Shown: positions 10,201 through 18,370 of the stretch, one piece after another | Layout of the letters: the number at the start of each line of letters is the position of its first letter | Position numbering within the stretch: the stretch's first letter is position 1 | NCBI GenBank assembly: GCA_945957375.1 | Contig: CAMFKX010000004.1 | Span: 1 to 53,778, forward strand | Length of the DNA stretch: 53,778 bases | From: an uncultured Roseiarcus sp. | Lineage (GTDB): Bacteria; Pseudomonadota; Alphaproteobacteria; Rhizobiales; Beijerinckiaceae | Reading direction: 5' to 3' | Notes under the pieces: generated by a model | What the model saw: only the letters and a program-made list of their open reading frames with translations | What the model was told of the DNA's origin: nothing | Database searches by the model: none | Translations under genes and position numbers: made by a program

Positions 10201-11659
10201 TCGCAACGTCTACGTCGGAGCGGCGCAACTGTTTCATTTCGAAAAGGCGTCGCGCGAGTCGATCCCGGTCTATCTGCGCGACCTGCAACTCTCGATCGAG
10301 ACCTACGAGCCGGAGTTGTCCCGGGGAGACCCGTTCTGGAACCGCCTGCTCAGCCGGACGCGCGTAGATTACCTGCCGCGCGGCCCGCTCGAGCCAAGCG
10401 GAGGCGACATCCGTCGACAGGCGATCGAGAAGCGTATGCGGACCATGCAGGGGCGCAAGCTGGGGCCGGACGCCGCGTTCCTGGCCTTGTACGACGCCGA
10501 TCAGGCGACGATCGAGGCCAATCGGGAGACGAACCGGCGCTTCCTCAGCGGCGACGGCGCGTCGGTTCGCACCGCGGCGTTCTTCGTTCCGCTCGTCAGT
10601 CATATTTACAGGGGCGGCGTCTTCACCGGCTTGCGCTTCGCCGCGGCGCTCTATCGCGATCGCGGGGTGGCGCCGACCCTCGTCGTCTGCAGCGAGCGCC
10701 CGCCGGACGCGGCCGCTCTCGAGGGTCAACTTCGCGAGACCTTTCCGGACGTCTCTTTCCGGATCGCGCATCTGCATCCGCTTCGGGATTCGCCGGCTTC
10801 CCTTCCCCCGGCCGACATCGCGGTCGCGACGCTCTGGACGACGGCGTACGTCATGTCGCGCTACCCGGCGCGGGGCAAGTTCTACCTGATCCAGGACTAC
10901 GAGCCGCTGTTCGAATCGGCGGGCGCTGGCTACGGACTGATCGAAGCCAGCTACCGGTTCGGCTATTTTCCGATCTGCAACTCGCCCGGAGTCGCCGACG
11001 CCGTCGCCCCTTACGCCAAGACCGCGATGCTCGCCTTCGAACCGGCGGTCGATCGCACGGTCTTCTTTCCCGCCCCGATCGCCAGGTCGAAGGACCGGCC
11101 GGTGCGGATCGTCTTCTACGGCCGGCCGAACAATTCGCGCAATCTGTTCGGCCTCGGCGTTCACGCCCTGATCGAAGCCAAGGACATCCTGCGCGATCGG
11201 ATCGAGATCGTTTCCGCCGGCGCGGCGTTCGACCCGAAGGATCACGGCGCCGACGGCAAGATCATAAATCTCGGTCTTCTGCCGAGCATCGAGAGCGTCG
11301 CCGCTCTCTACCGAAGCTGCGATATCGGGCTCGTCTTCATGCAGTCGAAGCACCCGTCCTATCAGCCGCTCGAATACATGGCGAGCGGATGCGCCACCGT
11401 GACCAATATCAACGAGGCCAATCAATGGCTGCTGCGGGATCGGGAAAACTGCCTCCTGACGCAGGTGACGCTGTCGAGCGTCGTCGAGTCGCTCGTCGAA
11501 CTCGTTGACGATGCTCAGTTGCGACGCACGGTGCAGACTAACGGGCTGGAGACGGTCGGCAAGCAATTCTGGAGCGATATCGAGAGCCGCGTCACCGAGT
11601 TTCTGGTCGATCCGGTCGGCGCGAGGTCGCAGAAGCGCAACGAGAGGGCGGCGTCATGA
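7280..11659 (+). CDS. Giant multi-domain glycosyltransferase (GW-containing N-terminal module + GT2-like pair + WsaF-like GT4)
   Basis: 1459 residues from ATG 7280, chosen because a strong GGAAAGGGAG ribosome-binding site lies 5 nt upstream. An upstream in-frame start at 7196 would add 28 unlikely residues. Residues 1-80 hold the GW-containing module also present twice in the divergent neighbour ('NLEHVRRGWVRGWVADSARP'). Residues ~510-740 look like a degenerate GT2 fold ('DPVLKPGLSSHLLLETDYVG'). Residues ~770-1010 form an intact GT2 domain ('PLVSIVILFRDKADYLRRCL', 'CILVDNASSEEETL', 'IFMNNDTEAL', 'LTGNDVELCLRARRRN'). Residues ~1095-1440 resemble the rhamnosyltransferase WsaF GT4 family ('FFVPLVSHIYRGGVFTGLRF', 'YLIQDYEPLFESAGAGYG'). 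A rhamnan-like or other deoxysugar surface glycan is a reasonable guess for the product. Stop codon overlaps the next gene (ATGA). Confidence 0.87.
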   Translation: MTYRGNLEHVRRGWVRGWVADSARPEARLTVVVTLGGRELARQVADQFRQDLADAGIGDGRHAFTVAFGCDRGMADGEALRVYLADADFELPGSPRPYGPIRPFNVFGDDWLALSAQKRPLGMDLTEPECARLAFEALRGVDGPALRVWLTRPLAASDGRPAETALIRCRLPAVAPDMTPHLTAGIAARAPFGRAPVVLRLTSVQNGREIGRQERPAVLDATWFDLSIDVMTTAPVGGHGDWIFEVLTTSADVMNGVEFRNPLFGAADPERKLESPPPETTPFYRATKAGYSESSLLSSINLLNLNSEGKCGLSHGWSIIKGRNGEFDADLARVPWRPTADALVQPRALSRFEIRTNTYYVRFAHPVRGADVARLGSLAAELVLGADCPADCRSGLAVQVFLRIVQSAGTEVVMPLVPRREIRSELTLASGVLDVDSRVLAALKDSRQIQFVIEATGTGALLVGPAWLGDALLAAARPARRSAAADASVREWCYQRFLETTEGVLGPDRQRAPLAVFVLHVPDRSGASPPDAAAASVRSFVRQGARVSLAVMTARTEAEAAVEAVQRELARSLPLRDLMQVGFEIVNDAERAASAFATFLRKCRSDTLTLAVDAGAIARSDLSAALRRAQEDAGEVNYLVFDHDHWASGRRCDPVLKPGLSSHLLLETDYVGPGVAFRAGALCAALEEGAISPVLPFGRRDVLLRLMERGRPGAKIDHVLLHVGDRGPIPKPAEEKAFIESVLARRRANATVRRWGRELTVRYAAAGRPLVSIVILFRDKADYLRRCLESICKRSAYPNYECILVDNASSEEETLRYLHDIGKDPRVKIVPFNRPFNYSAANNVGARAARGEFLIFMNNDTEALSVDWIETLVGVADLPDTGFVGPRLHFDNGAVQHAGVVVGLAGMAGHVLAGQHDVTMPAMLTVHTRDVSAVTGAVMCVKAERYWALGGFDERFLLTGNDVELCLRARRRNLRNVYVGAAQLFHFEKASRESIPVYLRDLQLSIETYEPELSRGDPFWNRLLSRTRVDYLPRGPLEPSGGDIRRQAIEKRMRTMQGRKLGPDAAFLALYDADQATIEANRETNRRFLSGDGASVRTAAFFVPLVSHIYRGGVFTGLRFAAALYRDRGVAPTLVVCSERPPDAAALEGQLRETFPDVSFRIAHLHPLRDSPASLPPADIAVATLWTTAYVMSRYPARGKFYLIQDYEPLFESAGAGYGLIEASYRFGYFPICNSPGVADAVAPYAKTAMLAFEPAVDRTVFFPAPIARSKDRPVRIVFYGRPNNSRNLFGLGVHALIEAKDILRDRIEIVSAGAAFDPKDHGADGKIINLGLLPSIESVAALYRSCDIGLVFMQSKHPSYQPLEYMASGCATVTNINEANQWLLRDRENCLLTQVTLSSVVESLVELVDDAQLRRTVQTNGLETVGKQFWSDIESRVTEFLVDPVGARSQKRNERAAS

Positions 11660-12492
11660 CCGATACGCGCGTCGGCGCGACCCCGCCATTCGACGTCGTC
11701 GTGCCCATCCACAATAGCCCGCACGTGGTCCGATTCTGTCTGTCGTCGCTCGCAAGAACGTGCGTCCCGACGCAGGCGCGGATCACCTGCGTCCTCGACG
11801 CCTGCGACGAGCATACCGCCGAAAGCGTCCGGAAATGGTGCCTGCAGAGGCCGAACGCGCGCGCCGTCGTGTTGGACCACAACGTCGGCTTCGTCGACGC
11901 GTGCAACGCCGGCTTCGAGCTGGCCACGGGCGACCTTGTCGTCCTGGTCAACAGCGACACGTGCGCGACGGAGCGCTGGACAGAGGCCTTCGCCGCCTGT
12001 TTCGCGAGCGACGACCGGATCGGGATCGCAAGCCCATTGTCCAACTTCTGCCCCCACAACAGCGTCGCCATCCAGCCCGGGCTGAACCTCGAGCAGATGG
12101 CTCGCCTGGTCGGACGACGCAGCCCCGCCTATCCCGACATCACCACCTGCGAAGGCTTCTTCTTCGCGATCCGGCGACGCACCCTCGACGAAGTCGGCTT
12201 CCTCGACGGGGTGTTCGGCCAAGGCTACTGCGAAGAGTCCGACCTGTCGCTGCGCGCCAACTACTTCGGGTGGCGGACGGTCCTGGTCGACAATTGCTAT
12301 ATTTTCCACTACGGCCGCGAGAGTTTCGGATCCGCGACCCGGCAGGCCCAATACGAAAAGAACAAGCGGATCTTCTTCCATCGCTGGGGCGATCGCTACG
12401 GGGCCGATTTCGCCGCGATGAAGGCGGCGGACTCCATCTCCGGGATACGGGGCGCGCTCGCCGGCGCGTTGCCGGCGGTCAAGCGGGTGTAG
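11656..12492 (+). CDS. GT2 family glycosyltransferase
   Basis: 278-residue GT-A-fold glycosyltransferase. The nucleotide-sugar binding start 'FDVVVPIHNSPHVVRFCLSS', the 'VVLDHNVGFVDACNAGFELA' helix, the metal-binding 'VLVNSDTCATERW' and the acceptor segment 'GQGYCEESDLSLRANYFGW' are all present in the right order. Its ATG overlaps the upstream stop as ATGA, so translation is coupled to the 1459-residue protein. It is followed after 2 bp by the next glycosyltransferase. Predicted to add one sugar in the same surface-glycan pathway; donor and acceptor unknown. No membrane segment, so it is cytosolic or peripheral. Confidence 0.88.
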   Translation: MTDTRVGATPPFDVVVPIHNSPHVVRFCLSSLARTCVPTQARITCVLDACDEHTAESVRKWCLQRPNARAVVLDHNVGFVDACNAGFELATGDLVVLVNSDTCATERWTEAFAACFASDDRIGIASPLSNFCPHNSVAIQPGLNLEQMARLVGRRSPAYPDITTCEGFFFAIRRRTLDEVGFLDGVFGQGYCEESDLSLRANYFGWRTVLVDNCYIFHYGRESFGSATRQAQYEKNKRIFFHRWGDRYGADFAAMKAADSISGIRGALAGALPAVKRV

Positions 12493-12494
12493 CC

Positions 12495-13571
12495 ATGCGC
12501 GCCAGGTCAAGAACCGCCGTCCGTTTGCCCAGCGTGGCGAGGCCGCTGCGTATTCTGGCGATCTTGCCCACGCTCAACCATTACGGCGGCGTGATTTCCG
12601 TCTTGAACATGCTCGAGGAATTCACCGAACTCGGGCACTATTGCGCGCTTGCGACCCTGAGCAAATACGCCAAGCGCGAACTGATCACGCGCTTCGAACC
12701 GGTATGGTTGGCCGACCGGTCGCGTGCCGTGGAGTGGTTGGGTCACGAAGTCTACGACTTTGTCATCGCGACGTCTTGGGAAACCGTCGACGTGACGCTC
12801 GCTCTGGCGCGCGCCACAGGCGGCGTGCCGATCTATTTCGTCCAGGATATCGAATCCGATTTCATCGAGGACGATCCGGTCAGGAAGGCGAGAGCGCAGC
12901 GGACCTACGAGCAGATCGAAACCAAGGTGGTGAAGACCGAGCACTTGCGTCAGAGATTGCGGGCGATCGGGGCGGACGCGCGCGTCATCCGACCCGGAAT
13001 GAACCTCGACATCTTCTATCCTCGGAAGATCGCGAGAGCCGACGAATTCCGCGTCCTCGCCATGGCCAGGCCGCGCGCGCCCAACGGGCAGCGAGGGTTT
13101 CCTGCCCTCGTCGAGGTCTTCGCAACGCTGTGCGCGAGACACGCGGACATCCGGGTCGGCTTCTTCGGCTCCGAAGACCTCAAGACCTTCAACCTGCCGT
13201 TCCCCTATCAGGACTTCGGCGTCGTCGGTTCAAAGGATCTCGCGCCGATCTATTCCTGGGCGGACGTCTATGTCGACGCATCCCGATTTCACGGCTTCGG
13301 CCGGACCGGCGTCGAAGCCATGGCCTGCGGGACCGTCGTCGTGCTCAGCGACAGCGGCGGACCGCGCGACTATTGCGTGAATGAAGTCAATGGCCTTCTG
13401 ACGCCGGTCGACGACCCGGAAGCTCTGGTCAGCGCCGTCGAGCGGCTGAAAGGCGCGCCGGAACTGCGCGCTGCGCTCAGAGCCAAGGGACTGGAGACGG
13501 TGCAGCGGTTCGACGATCGCATCGCGGCCCAGGAGTTTCTCGCGGCCTGCATCGCCGCGGCGCAGGGCTGA
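12495..13571 (+). CDS. GT4 family glycosyltransferase
   Basis: 358 residues, start ATG 12495 lying 2 bp after the upstream stop. A GT-B glycosyltransferase. The N-terminal Rossmann half begins 'LRILAILPTLNHYGGVISVL'. The linker 'VIRPGMNLDIFYPRK' and the C-terminal donor domain ('VLAMARPRAPNGQRGFPALV', then 'RFHGFGRTGVEAMACGTVVV' with the E-x7-E-like donor signature, and 'VNGLLTPVDDPEALVSAVERL') are well preserved. The segment 'YFVQDIESDFIEDD' resembles the 'QDYE' element of the WsaF-like module in the 1459-residue protein, suggesting common descent. Last gene of the three-gene plus-strand glycosylation operon. Confidence 0.88.
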   Translation: MRARSRTAVRLPSVARPLRILAILPTLNHYGGVISVLNMLEEFTELGHYCALATLSKYAKRELITRFEPVWLADRSRAVEWLGHEVYDFVIATSWETVDVTLALARATGGVPIYFVQDIESDFIEDDPVRKARAQRTYEQIETKVVKTEHLRQRLRAIGADARVIRPGMNLDIFYPRKIARADEFRVLAMARPRAPNGQRGFPALVEVFATLCARHADIRVGFFGSEDLKTFNLPFPYQDFGVVGSKDLAPIYSWADVYVDASRFHGFGRTGVEAMACGTVVVLSDSGGPRDYCVNEVNGLLTPVDDPEALVSAVERLKGAPELRAALRAKGLETVQRFDDRIAAQEFLAACIAAAQG

Positions 13572-13656
13572 ACGGGCGGGCGCTGCGGCCTGCCGAGCCG
13601 GCGTTGGCGGTCGCCGATGGCGGGATCGTTCCTTGCCGCCAAAACGTCGCAATTGA

Positions 13657-13669
13657 GCAACAATGTTGC
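13657..13669. promoter_or_regulatory. Short palindrome at the 5' end of ntrY
   Basis: GCAAC-AAT-GTTGC, a 13-bp inverted repeat overlapping the first possible ATG of ntrY (13663). It has CAA...TTG half-sites. A role as an operator, perhaps for autoregulation by NtrX, is inference only; its placement over a possible start suggests the true start may be farther downstream (for example TTG 13730). Confidence 0.3.
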
Positions 13670-15972
13670 ACGATTGCCACGAATCTCGGGATGCTTGCGA
13701 CCCGGGCCGGCAGGGCGGGTTCGGGATTTTGACGTTCGAGACCAAGACGACCGGCGACCGCGGCGCGCAGCCGTTCGACGACAGCGGGCCGACCGCGCGA
13801 TTCGGCCCCGTGGCGGTGGTGGCCGCCTTCGTCCTGGCGCTGTCGACGTTTCTGGTGTTCGCCGGATTCACCCCGATCCTGCCGACCCAGACCGTCGTCG
13901 CGACGCTGCTCGCAGGCGACGCCCTGGTCGTCCTCGTCCTCATTGTCCTGATCGCGATCGAACTCAACCGTCTCCGCGCGGCCCGGCATGCGGCGCGGGC
14001 CGGCGCACGCCTGCACAGCCGCTTCGTCGCGCTGTTCTCCCTCGTCGCCGCGATTCCGGCGATCGTTACCGCGATCGTGGCGACCGTATCGGTCGAATGG
14101 GCGATCAACCCGCGCTTCATGAGCGACGTCGCGAATTTCATCAATGAATCCAACCAGGCGACTCAGCTTTACCGGGAATCGCAATGCCGCGCCCTGCTGC
14201 GCGACGTCGAGCTCACTGCGGGCGACATTTCCCGCAGCGCGCTCCTGCTTCGTTCCGACCCGAGTCAGTTCAAGGAGTACTTCAGTTCGCGCGCCAAGAC
14301 GCTCGGCTTCGGCGCCGCCGCCCTGATGAAGAGCGACGGGCTGCCGCTGCAAGTCGCGGAAGGCTCGGACGCCAAGCTGATCGCCAAACCGGACCCGTCG
14401 GACTTCAGGGATGCGGCCGCCGGGGAGGAGCTGTGCGGATTCCTCGGGGCCGGCAACATCTTCGTCGCCATCCGGCCGATCCCCGGCGCCGACGGGCAGT
14501 TCCTCTACGCCGCTCGCGGCATCGATCCGCTGGCGGCGAGGGTCGCGGAAGACGCCGCGTCCGTCGCCAGCCTGTGGGGACGGTTCGAGGCGCACCGAAG
14601 CAGCCTCGAACTGGGCTTTGCGACCGTTTTCGTGATGCTCGCGCTCTCGATGCTGTTTTCCGCGATCTGGCTCGGCCTGACCTGGGCCAACCGACTGGTC
14701 GGACCGATCCGGCGCCTGATCCGGGCGGCCGACGAGGTCGGTTCCGGCAATCTGCACGTCCAGGTGCCGGCGCGCGCGTCCGACGGCGATCTCGGCCATC
14801 TCGGCGACACGTTCAACAAGATGACCGCGGAGCTGCTGCGCCAGCAGACAGGCCTCATCGAAGCCAACGCGCTCAACGACGAGCGGCGGGCGTTCATCGA
14901 AGCGGTCCTCGCCGGAGTTCCGGCCGGCGTCGTCGGCGTCGACAAGGACGGCGCGATCACGGTTTGCAACGCCGCGGCGCAGCAATTGTTCGGCGGAGGG
15001 GAAAGCCTGGTCGGCCGGCCGCTCGCGTCGGTCCATCACGGCATCGGGCTGATCTGGGAGCAGGCGCGATCGCTCCGCATGCGGTTGCATCAGGGCCAGG
15101 CGACCGTGCTTCGCGACGGCCGCGAGCGAATCCTCAACGTCCGCGTCACCGGAAGCCCGGGCCGCGGCGATTCGGGCGGAGTCATCACGCTCGACGACAT
15201 CAGCGATCTGGTCACCGCGCAGCGCACCGCCGCATGGGCCGACGTCGCCCGGCGCATCGCCCACGAGATCAAGAATCCGCTGACGCCGATCCAGCTCTCC
15301 GCCGAGCGGCTGAAGCGCCGCTACGGCCGCCACATCGTCGAAGGCAAGGACGTGTTCGATGAGTGCACCGACACGATCATCCGCCAGGTCGACGACATCA
15401 AGCGCATGGTCGACGAGTTCTCCTCGTTCGCCCGCATGCCCAAGGCGCGTCCGGCGCGGGACGATCTCACCGACTGCGTTCGCCAGGCGGTGTTCCTCAT
15501 GCGGGTCGGACGGGCCGACGTCGATTTCGAGGAGCGCTTGCCGGAGGCGCCGGTCATCGCCGACTTCGACCGCCGCCTGATCTCGCAGGCTCTGACAAAC
15601 GTGCTCAAGAACGCCACCGAGGGCGTCGACGCCCTCGGCGAGGGTCACGACCCGGGCCGCGTCGTCGTCACGCTCGAGGCCGACGTCAACGGCGCAATCG
15701 AAATCGGCGTCCGCGACAACGGTAAGGGCTTCCCCAAGGAAGATCGGCGCCGGCTGACCGAGCCTTACGTGACCACGCGCGCCGAAGGCACCGGCCTCGG
15801 ACTGCCGATCGTGGTCAAGATTTTCGAGGACCACGGCGGCGGCGTCGACCTGCTCGACGGACTCGAGCGGTCGGATGGCGGGCGGGGGGCGATGGTGTTG
15901 ATGAAGCTGCCCTTGGCCGGCGCGGCCGCGGACGGCGCCCAACCGCAGGAAGAAAAGGTCGGACATACCTGA
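13663..15972 (+). CDS. ntrY: NtrY sensor histidine kinase
   Basis: 769 residues as drawn. Membrane kinase of the NtrY family: three N-terminal transmembrane helices (about residues 47-70, 75-105, 125-150), a periplasmic domain, and a fourth helix near 325-350 with a HAMP linker ('RLVGPIRRLIRAADEVGSGN'). A PAS domain follows ('VGVDKDGAITVCNAAAQQLF'), then HisKA with phospho-acceptor His534 in 'RRIAHEIKNPLTPIQLSAER', and an HATPase domain ('NVLKNATEG', 'RDNGKGFP', 'GTGLGLPIVVKIFEDHGGG'). It phosphorylates NtrX; the pair controls nitrogen metabolism, respiration and envelope traits in alphaproteobacteria. The start is uncertain: the first ~25 residues look non-native and TTG 13730 is an alternative. 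The stop overlaps the ntrX start (TGATG). ntrB-ntrC, often upstream, is absent here and replaced by the glycosylation genes. Confidence 0.92.
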   Translation: MLHDCHESRDACDPGRQGGFGILTFETKTTGDRGAQPFDDSGPTARFGPVAVVAAFVLALSTFLVFAGFTPILPTQTVVATLLAGDALVVLVLIVLIAIELNRLRAARHAARAGARLHSRFVALFSLVAAIPAIVTAIVATVSVEWAINPRFMSDVANFINESNQATQLYRESQCRALLRDVELTAGDISRSALLLRSDPSQFKEYFSSRAKTLGFGAAALMKSDGLPLQVAEGSDAKLIAKPDPSDFRDAAAGEELCGFLGAGNIFVAIRPIPGADGQFLYAARGIDPLAARVAEDAASVASLWGRFEAHRSSLELGFATVFVMLALSMLFSAIWLGLTWANRLVGPIRRLIRAADEVGSGNLHVQVPARASDGDLGHLGDTFNKMTAELLRQQTGLIEANALNDERRAFIEAVLAGVPAGVVGVDKDGAITVCNAAAQQLFGGGESLVGRPLASVHHGIGLIWEQARSLRMRLHQGQATVLRDGRERILNVRVTGSPGRGDSGGVITLDDISDLVTAQRTAAWADVARRIAHEIKNPLTPIQLSAERLKRRYGRHIVEGKDVFDECTDTIIRQVDDIKRMVDEFSSFARMPKARPARDDLTDCVRQAVFLMRVGRADVDFEERLPEAPVIADFDRRLISQALTNVLKNATEGVDALGEGHDPGRVVVTLEADVNGAIEIGVRDNGKGFPKEDRRRLTEPYVTTRAEGTGLGLPIVVKIFEDHGGGVDLLDGLERSDGGRGAMVLMKLPLAGAAADGAQPQEEKVGHT

Positions 15973-17339
15973 TGGCTGCAGACATTCTGATCGTCGACGA
16001 CGAGGCGGACATCCGGGAGCTGGTGGCCGGGATCCTCGAGGACGAGGGCCACCACCCGCGCTCGGCGCGCAATTCCGACGAAGCGTTGGCGGCGGTCGAG
16101 CACCGCCGCCCCCAGCTGATCCTGCTCGACATCTGGCTGCAGGGGTCGAAGCTCGACGGCCTTCAGATGCTCGAAGCGATCAAGAAGCAGCATCCCGACG
16201 TCCCGATCGTGATGATTTCCGGTCACGGCAACATCGAGACGGCCGTGACCGCGATCAAGCTCGGCGCCTACGACTTCATCGAGAAGCCGTTCAAGGCCGA
16301 TCGCCTGATCCTGATCGCGGAGCGGGCGCTGGAGACGTCCCGCCTCAGGCGCGAAGTCAACGACTTGCGGGAGCGTGGGGGGGCGGTCAACCGCCTGGTC
16401 GGTTCGTCCGCCGCTATCGCCAATCTGCGGCGCATCATCGACAAGCTCGGTCCGGCGAACTCCCGTGTGCTGATCTCGGGCGGCGCCGGCTCGGGCAAGG
16501 AACTCGCCGCCCGCCTCATCCACGATCGCTCGCCGCGCGCGGATGGTCCGTTCGTCGTGGTCAACGCGCCGGCGATGACGCCCGAGACGATGGAGGCCGA
16601 GCTCTTCGGCGTCGAGGAGGGGCCGGGCCATGCCCGCCGTGTCGGCGCGCTCGAGGAGGCGCATGGCGGCACCCTCTATTTCGACGAAGTCGCCGATATG
16701 CCGCGCGAAACCCAGGCCAAAATCCTGCGGGTGCTCGTCGACCAGACATTCCAGCGCGTCGGCGGCGGAACTCGCGTGCAGGTCGACGTGCGGATCATCT
16801 CGTCGACCAGCCGCGATCTCGCCGAGGCGATCACCGAGGGACGGTTCCGCGAGGACCTGTTCCACCGCCTCTCGGTCGTGCCGATCCGGGTGCCGACGCT
16901 GGCGGAGCGGCGCGAGGACATCCCGGAGCTTGTCCAGTATTTTCTCGAGCGCGCGGCTGCGGACATGGGAGTCGCGCCGCGCAAGGTCGGCGGCGACGCC
17001 ATGGCGGTGCTGCAGTCGCACGACTGGCCCGGCAATATCCGCCAGCTGCGCAACAACGTCGAACGGGTGATGATCCTCGCGCTCGGCGACCCGAACGCCG
17101 AGATCTCGGCGTCTATGCTTCCGGCCGAGGTCGGCGCGCTGGTCCCGGCGATTCCGAGCGGCATCGGCGGCGAGAAGTTGCTCAGCCTGCCGCTGAGGGA
17201 CGCCCGCGAAGCTTTCGAGCGCGACTATCTTATCGCCCAGCTCAATCGCTTCGGAGGCAACATCTCCCGCACCGCCGAATTCATCGGCATGGAGCGCTCG
17301 GCGCTTCACCGCAAGCTGAAATCGCTTGGCGTGGAGTAA
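15972..17339 (+). CDS. ntrX: NtrX response regulator (AAA+ / Fis-type HTH)
   Basis: 455 residues. Receiver domain 1-120 with acidic pocket Asp9/Asp10 and predicted phospho-acceptor Asp53 ('LILLDIWLQGSKLDG'). AAA+ domain ~140-370 with an unusual Walker A ('SGGAGSGKELAARLIH') and Walker B-like 'GGTLYFDEVADMP'. C-terminal Fis-type helix-turn-helix ('GGNISRTAEFIGMERSALHR'). The GAFTGA loop needed for contact with sigma-54 is absent: after 'EAELFG' the sequence reads 'VEEGPGHARRVGALEEAHGG'. To my knowledge this is usual for alphaproteobacterial NtrX, which acts on sigma-70 promoters as activator or repressor. Translationally coupled to ntrY by a one-base overlap. Confidence 0.94.
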   Translation: MAADILIVDDEADIRELVAGILEDEGHHPRSARNSDEALAAVEHRRPQLILLDIWLQGSKLDGLQMLEAIKKQHPDVPIVMISGHGNIETAVTAIKLGAYDFIEKPFKADRLILIAERALETSRLRREVNDLRERGGAVNRLVGSSAAIANLRRIIDKLGPANSRVLISGGAGSGKELAARLIHDRSPRADGPFVVVNAPAMTPETMEAELFGVEEGPGHARRVGALEEAHGGTLYFDEVADMPRETQAKILRVLVDQTFQRVGGGTRVQVDVRIISSTSRDLAEAITEGRFREDLFHRLSVVPIRVPTLAERREDIPELVQYFLERAAADMGVAPRKVGGDAMAVLQSHDWPGNIRQLRNNVERVMILALGDPNAEISASMLPAEVGALVPAIPSGIGGEKLLSLPLRDAREAFERDYLIAQLNRFGGNISRTAEFIGMERSALHRKLKSLGVE

Positions 17340-17355
17340 CGCCCGGGGTCGGGGC

Positions 17356-17919
17356 CTACTGCGGCCCGCGCTCGATGAATTTGTAGCTTCCGTCGAGCAG
17401 GTTGACGTTGTTCCTGATGGTCAGGTTGTCCGGGTCGAGCAGCAGGGCGGCGTGGAACTTCTCCCGCGCAGCGGCCAGATTTCCGCGCAGCATGTAGGAA
17501 TAGCCCTGATTGTTGAGGATCTGCACGGTTTCGCCCTGCAGTTTGATCGCTTGGCCGTACGCCCGATCGGCGAGATCGAAACGACCGACCCGGTCGTAGC
17601 TGGCCGCGAGTCCGATCCATGCGGCCGGATCGTTTGGCGCCTTTTCGGCGGCCGACTGGAAGTATTTCTGAGCCGTCCCGAAGATCCCCCGATTGAAATA
17701 TTCCTGGCCGAGACGCAGGGGCTGGTCGTCGGGGAAGAACTTCACGTCGCCGGGGTTCTGGATCGTCAAGGTCGTGCCGGCGTCGTCCGCTCTCGCCGGA
17801 GGGGCAGGCGGCGCGCCAGCAGCGGGCGGATCGTCCGCGCCGCATCCGGCGAGCGCGCAGGCGTACAGGCCCGCAACGATGCAGAGCCCGGCGCGTGCGA
17901 TGTCGGCGGCTATGCCCAT
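17356..17919 (-). CDS. TPR-repeat lipoprotein (TadD-like)
   Basis: 187 residues. Signal peptide with lipobox 'ACALAGC' (lipid-modified Cys near residue 26), a Pro/Ala-rich linker, then about three tetratricopeptide repeats ('AQKYFQSAAEKAPNDPAAWI', 'ADRAYGQAIKLQGETVQILN', 'AREKFHAALLLDPDNLTIRN'). At the end of a Tad locus this is the expected place and build of TadD, the pilotin-like lipoprotein needed for secretin assembly, though it is shorter than typical TadD (~250 residues). It is convergent with ntrX (16 bp apart) and 105 bp downstream of the small secreted protein gene. Confidence 0.8.
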   Translation of the reverse strand: MGIAADIARAGLCIVAGLYACALAGCGADDPPAAGAPPAPPARADDAGTTLTIQNPGDVKFFPDDQPLRLGQEYFNRGIFGTAQKYFQSAAEKAPNDPAAWIGLAASYDRVGRFDLADRAYGQAIKLQGETVQILNNQGYSYMLRGNLAAAREKFHAALLLDPDNLTIRNNVNLLDGSYKFIERGPQ

Positions 17920-18024
17920 CGATGACCCTGGAGAGACGCGCCTGATCGGCGGCGCGGCGAGACGTGGAGCCTGAATAGGTTCTTCCCGGTCAGGCGAGTC
18001 CGATAAGAGGTCTCAAGGCCATCT

Positions 18025-18348
18025 TCATTGCCCGGTCCCGATGCCAGGGACGCCCGGCAGCAACACCGGCGCCAGCGCCTGTCCGCTCTTCGCGTTCTGG
18101 TATCGATTGACGGCCCCGACCATCCTCTTGCCGTCCGCCGGAATCCGGCGGTCGCGCGCATAGGGCGGCCACGGGTCGATCACCTGCAAGGCCACATTCG
18201 CCGATTGCGCGTCGCCGGATGCGACCGACAGCGTGTCAATGCGTTCGGCGTATCGCGTCAGCTCGTCGAGGAACGGATAGTCGCCAGCGAACGCCGAACC
18301 CTGTCCGAACAAAGCCAGCAGGGCCGCAAAACCGATGATTTTCGTCAT
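18025..18348 (-). CDS. Small secreted protein in the Tad operon, unknown function
   Basis: 107 residues. ATG 18348 is chosen over a longer frame because GAGGA lies upstream and a clean Sec signal peptide follows ('MTKIIGFAALLALFGQGSAF', cleavage after 'AFA'). The mature part of ~87 residues is hydrophilic ('LDELTRYAERIDTLSVASGD', 'QVIDPWPPYARDRRIPADGK') and ends in a Gly/Pro-rich tail. There is no lipobox and no obvious motif. It sits 22 bp after cpaC, where cpaD would often be found in related loci, but it is about half the length of CpaD and lacks a lipobox, so it is not simply CpaD. Probably periplasmic, linked to pilus assembly by context. Confidence 0.7.
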   Translation of the reverse strand: MTKIIGFAALLALFGQGSAFAGDYPFLDELTRYAERIDTLSVASGDAQSANVALQVIDPWPPYARDRRIPADGKRMVGAVNRYQNAKSGQALAPVLLPGVPGIGTGQ

Positions 18349-18370
18349 ATCGCCGTCCTCGAACCCCGCG

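Noticed and set aside
9194-11566. 790-codon open frame on the minus strand opposite the 1459-residue glycosyltransferase
   Set aside because: It is Arg/Asp/Gly/Val-rich with no recognisable motif, and mirrors the codon bias of the well-supported plus-strand gene. Such antisense frames are expected at this GC content.
13477-15966. 829-codon open frame on the minus strand opposite ntrY
   Set aside because: ntrY has complete kinase motifs in the plus frame; the opposite frame is low-complexity Arg/Asp/Glu/Val without domains. A compositional shadow.
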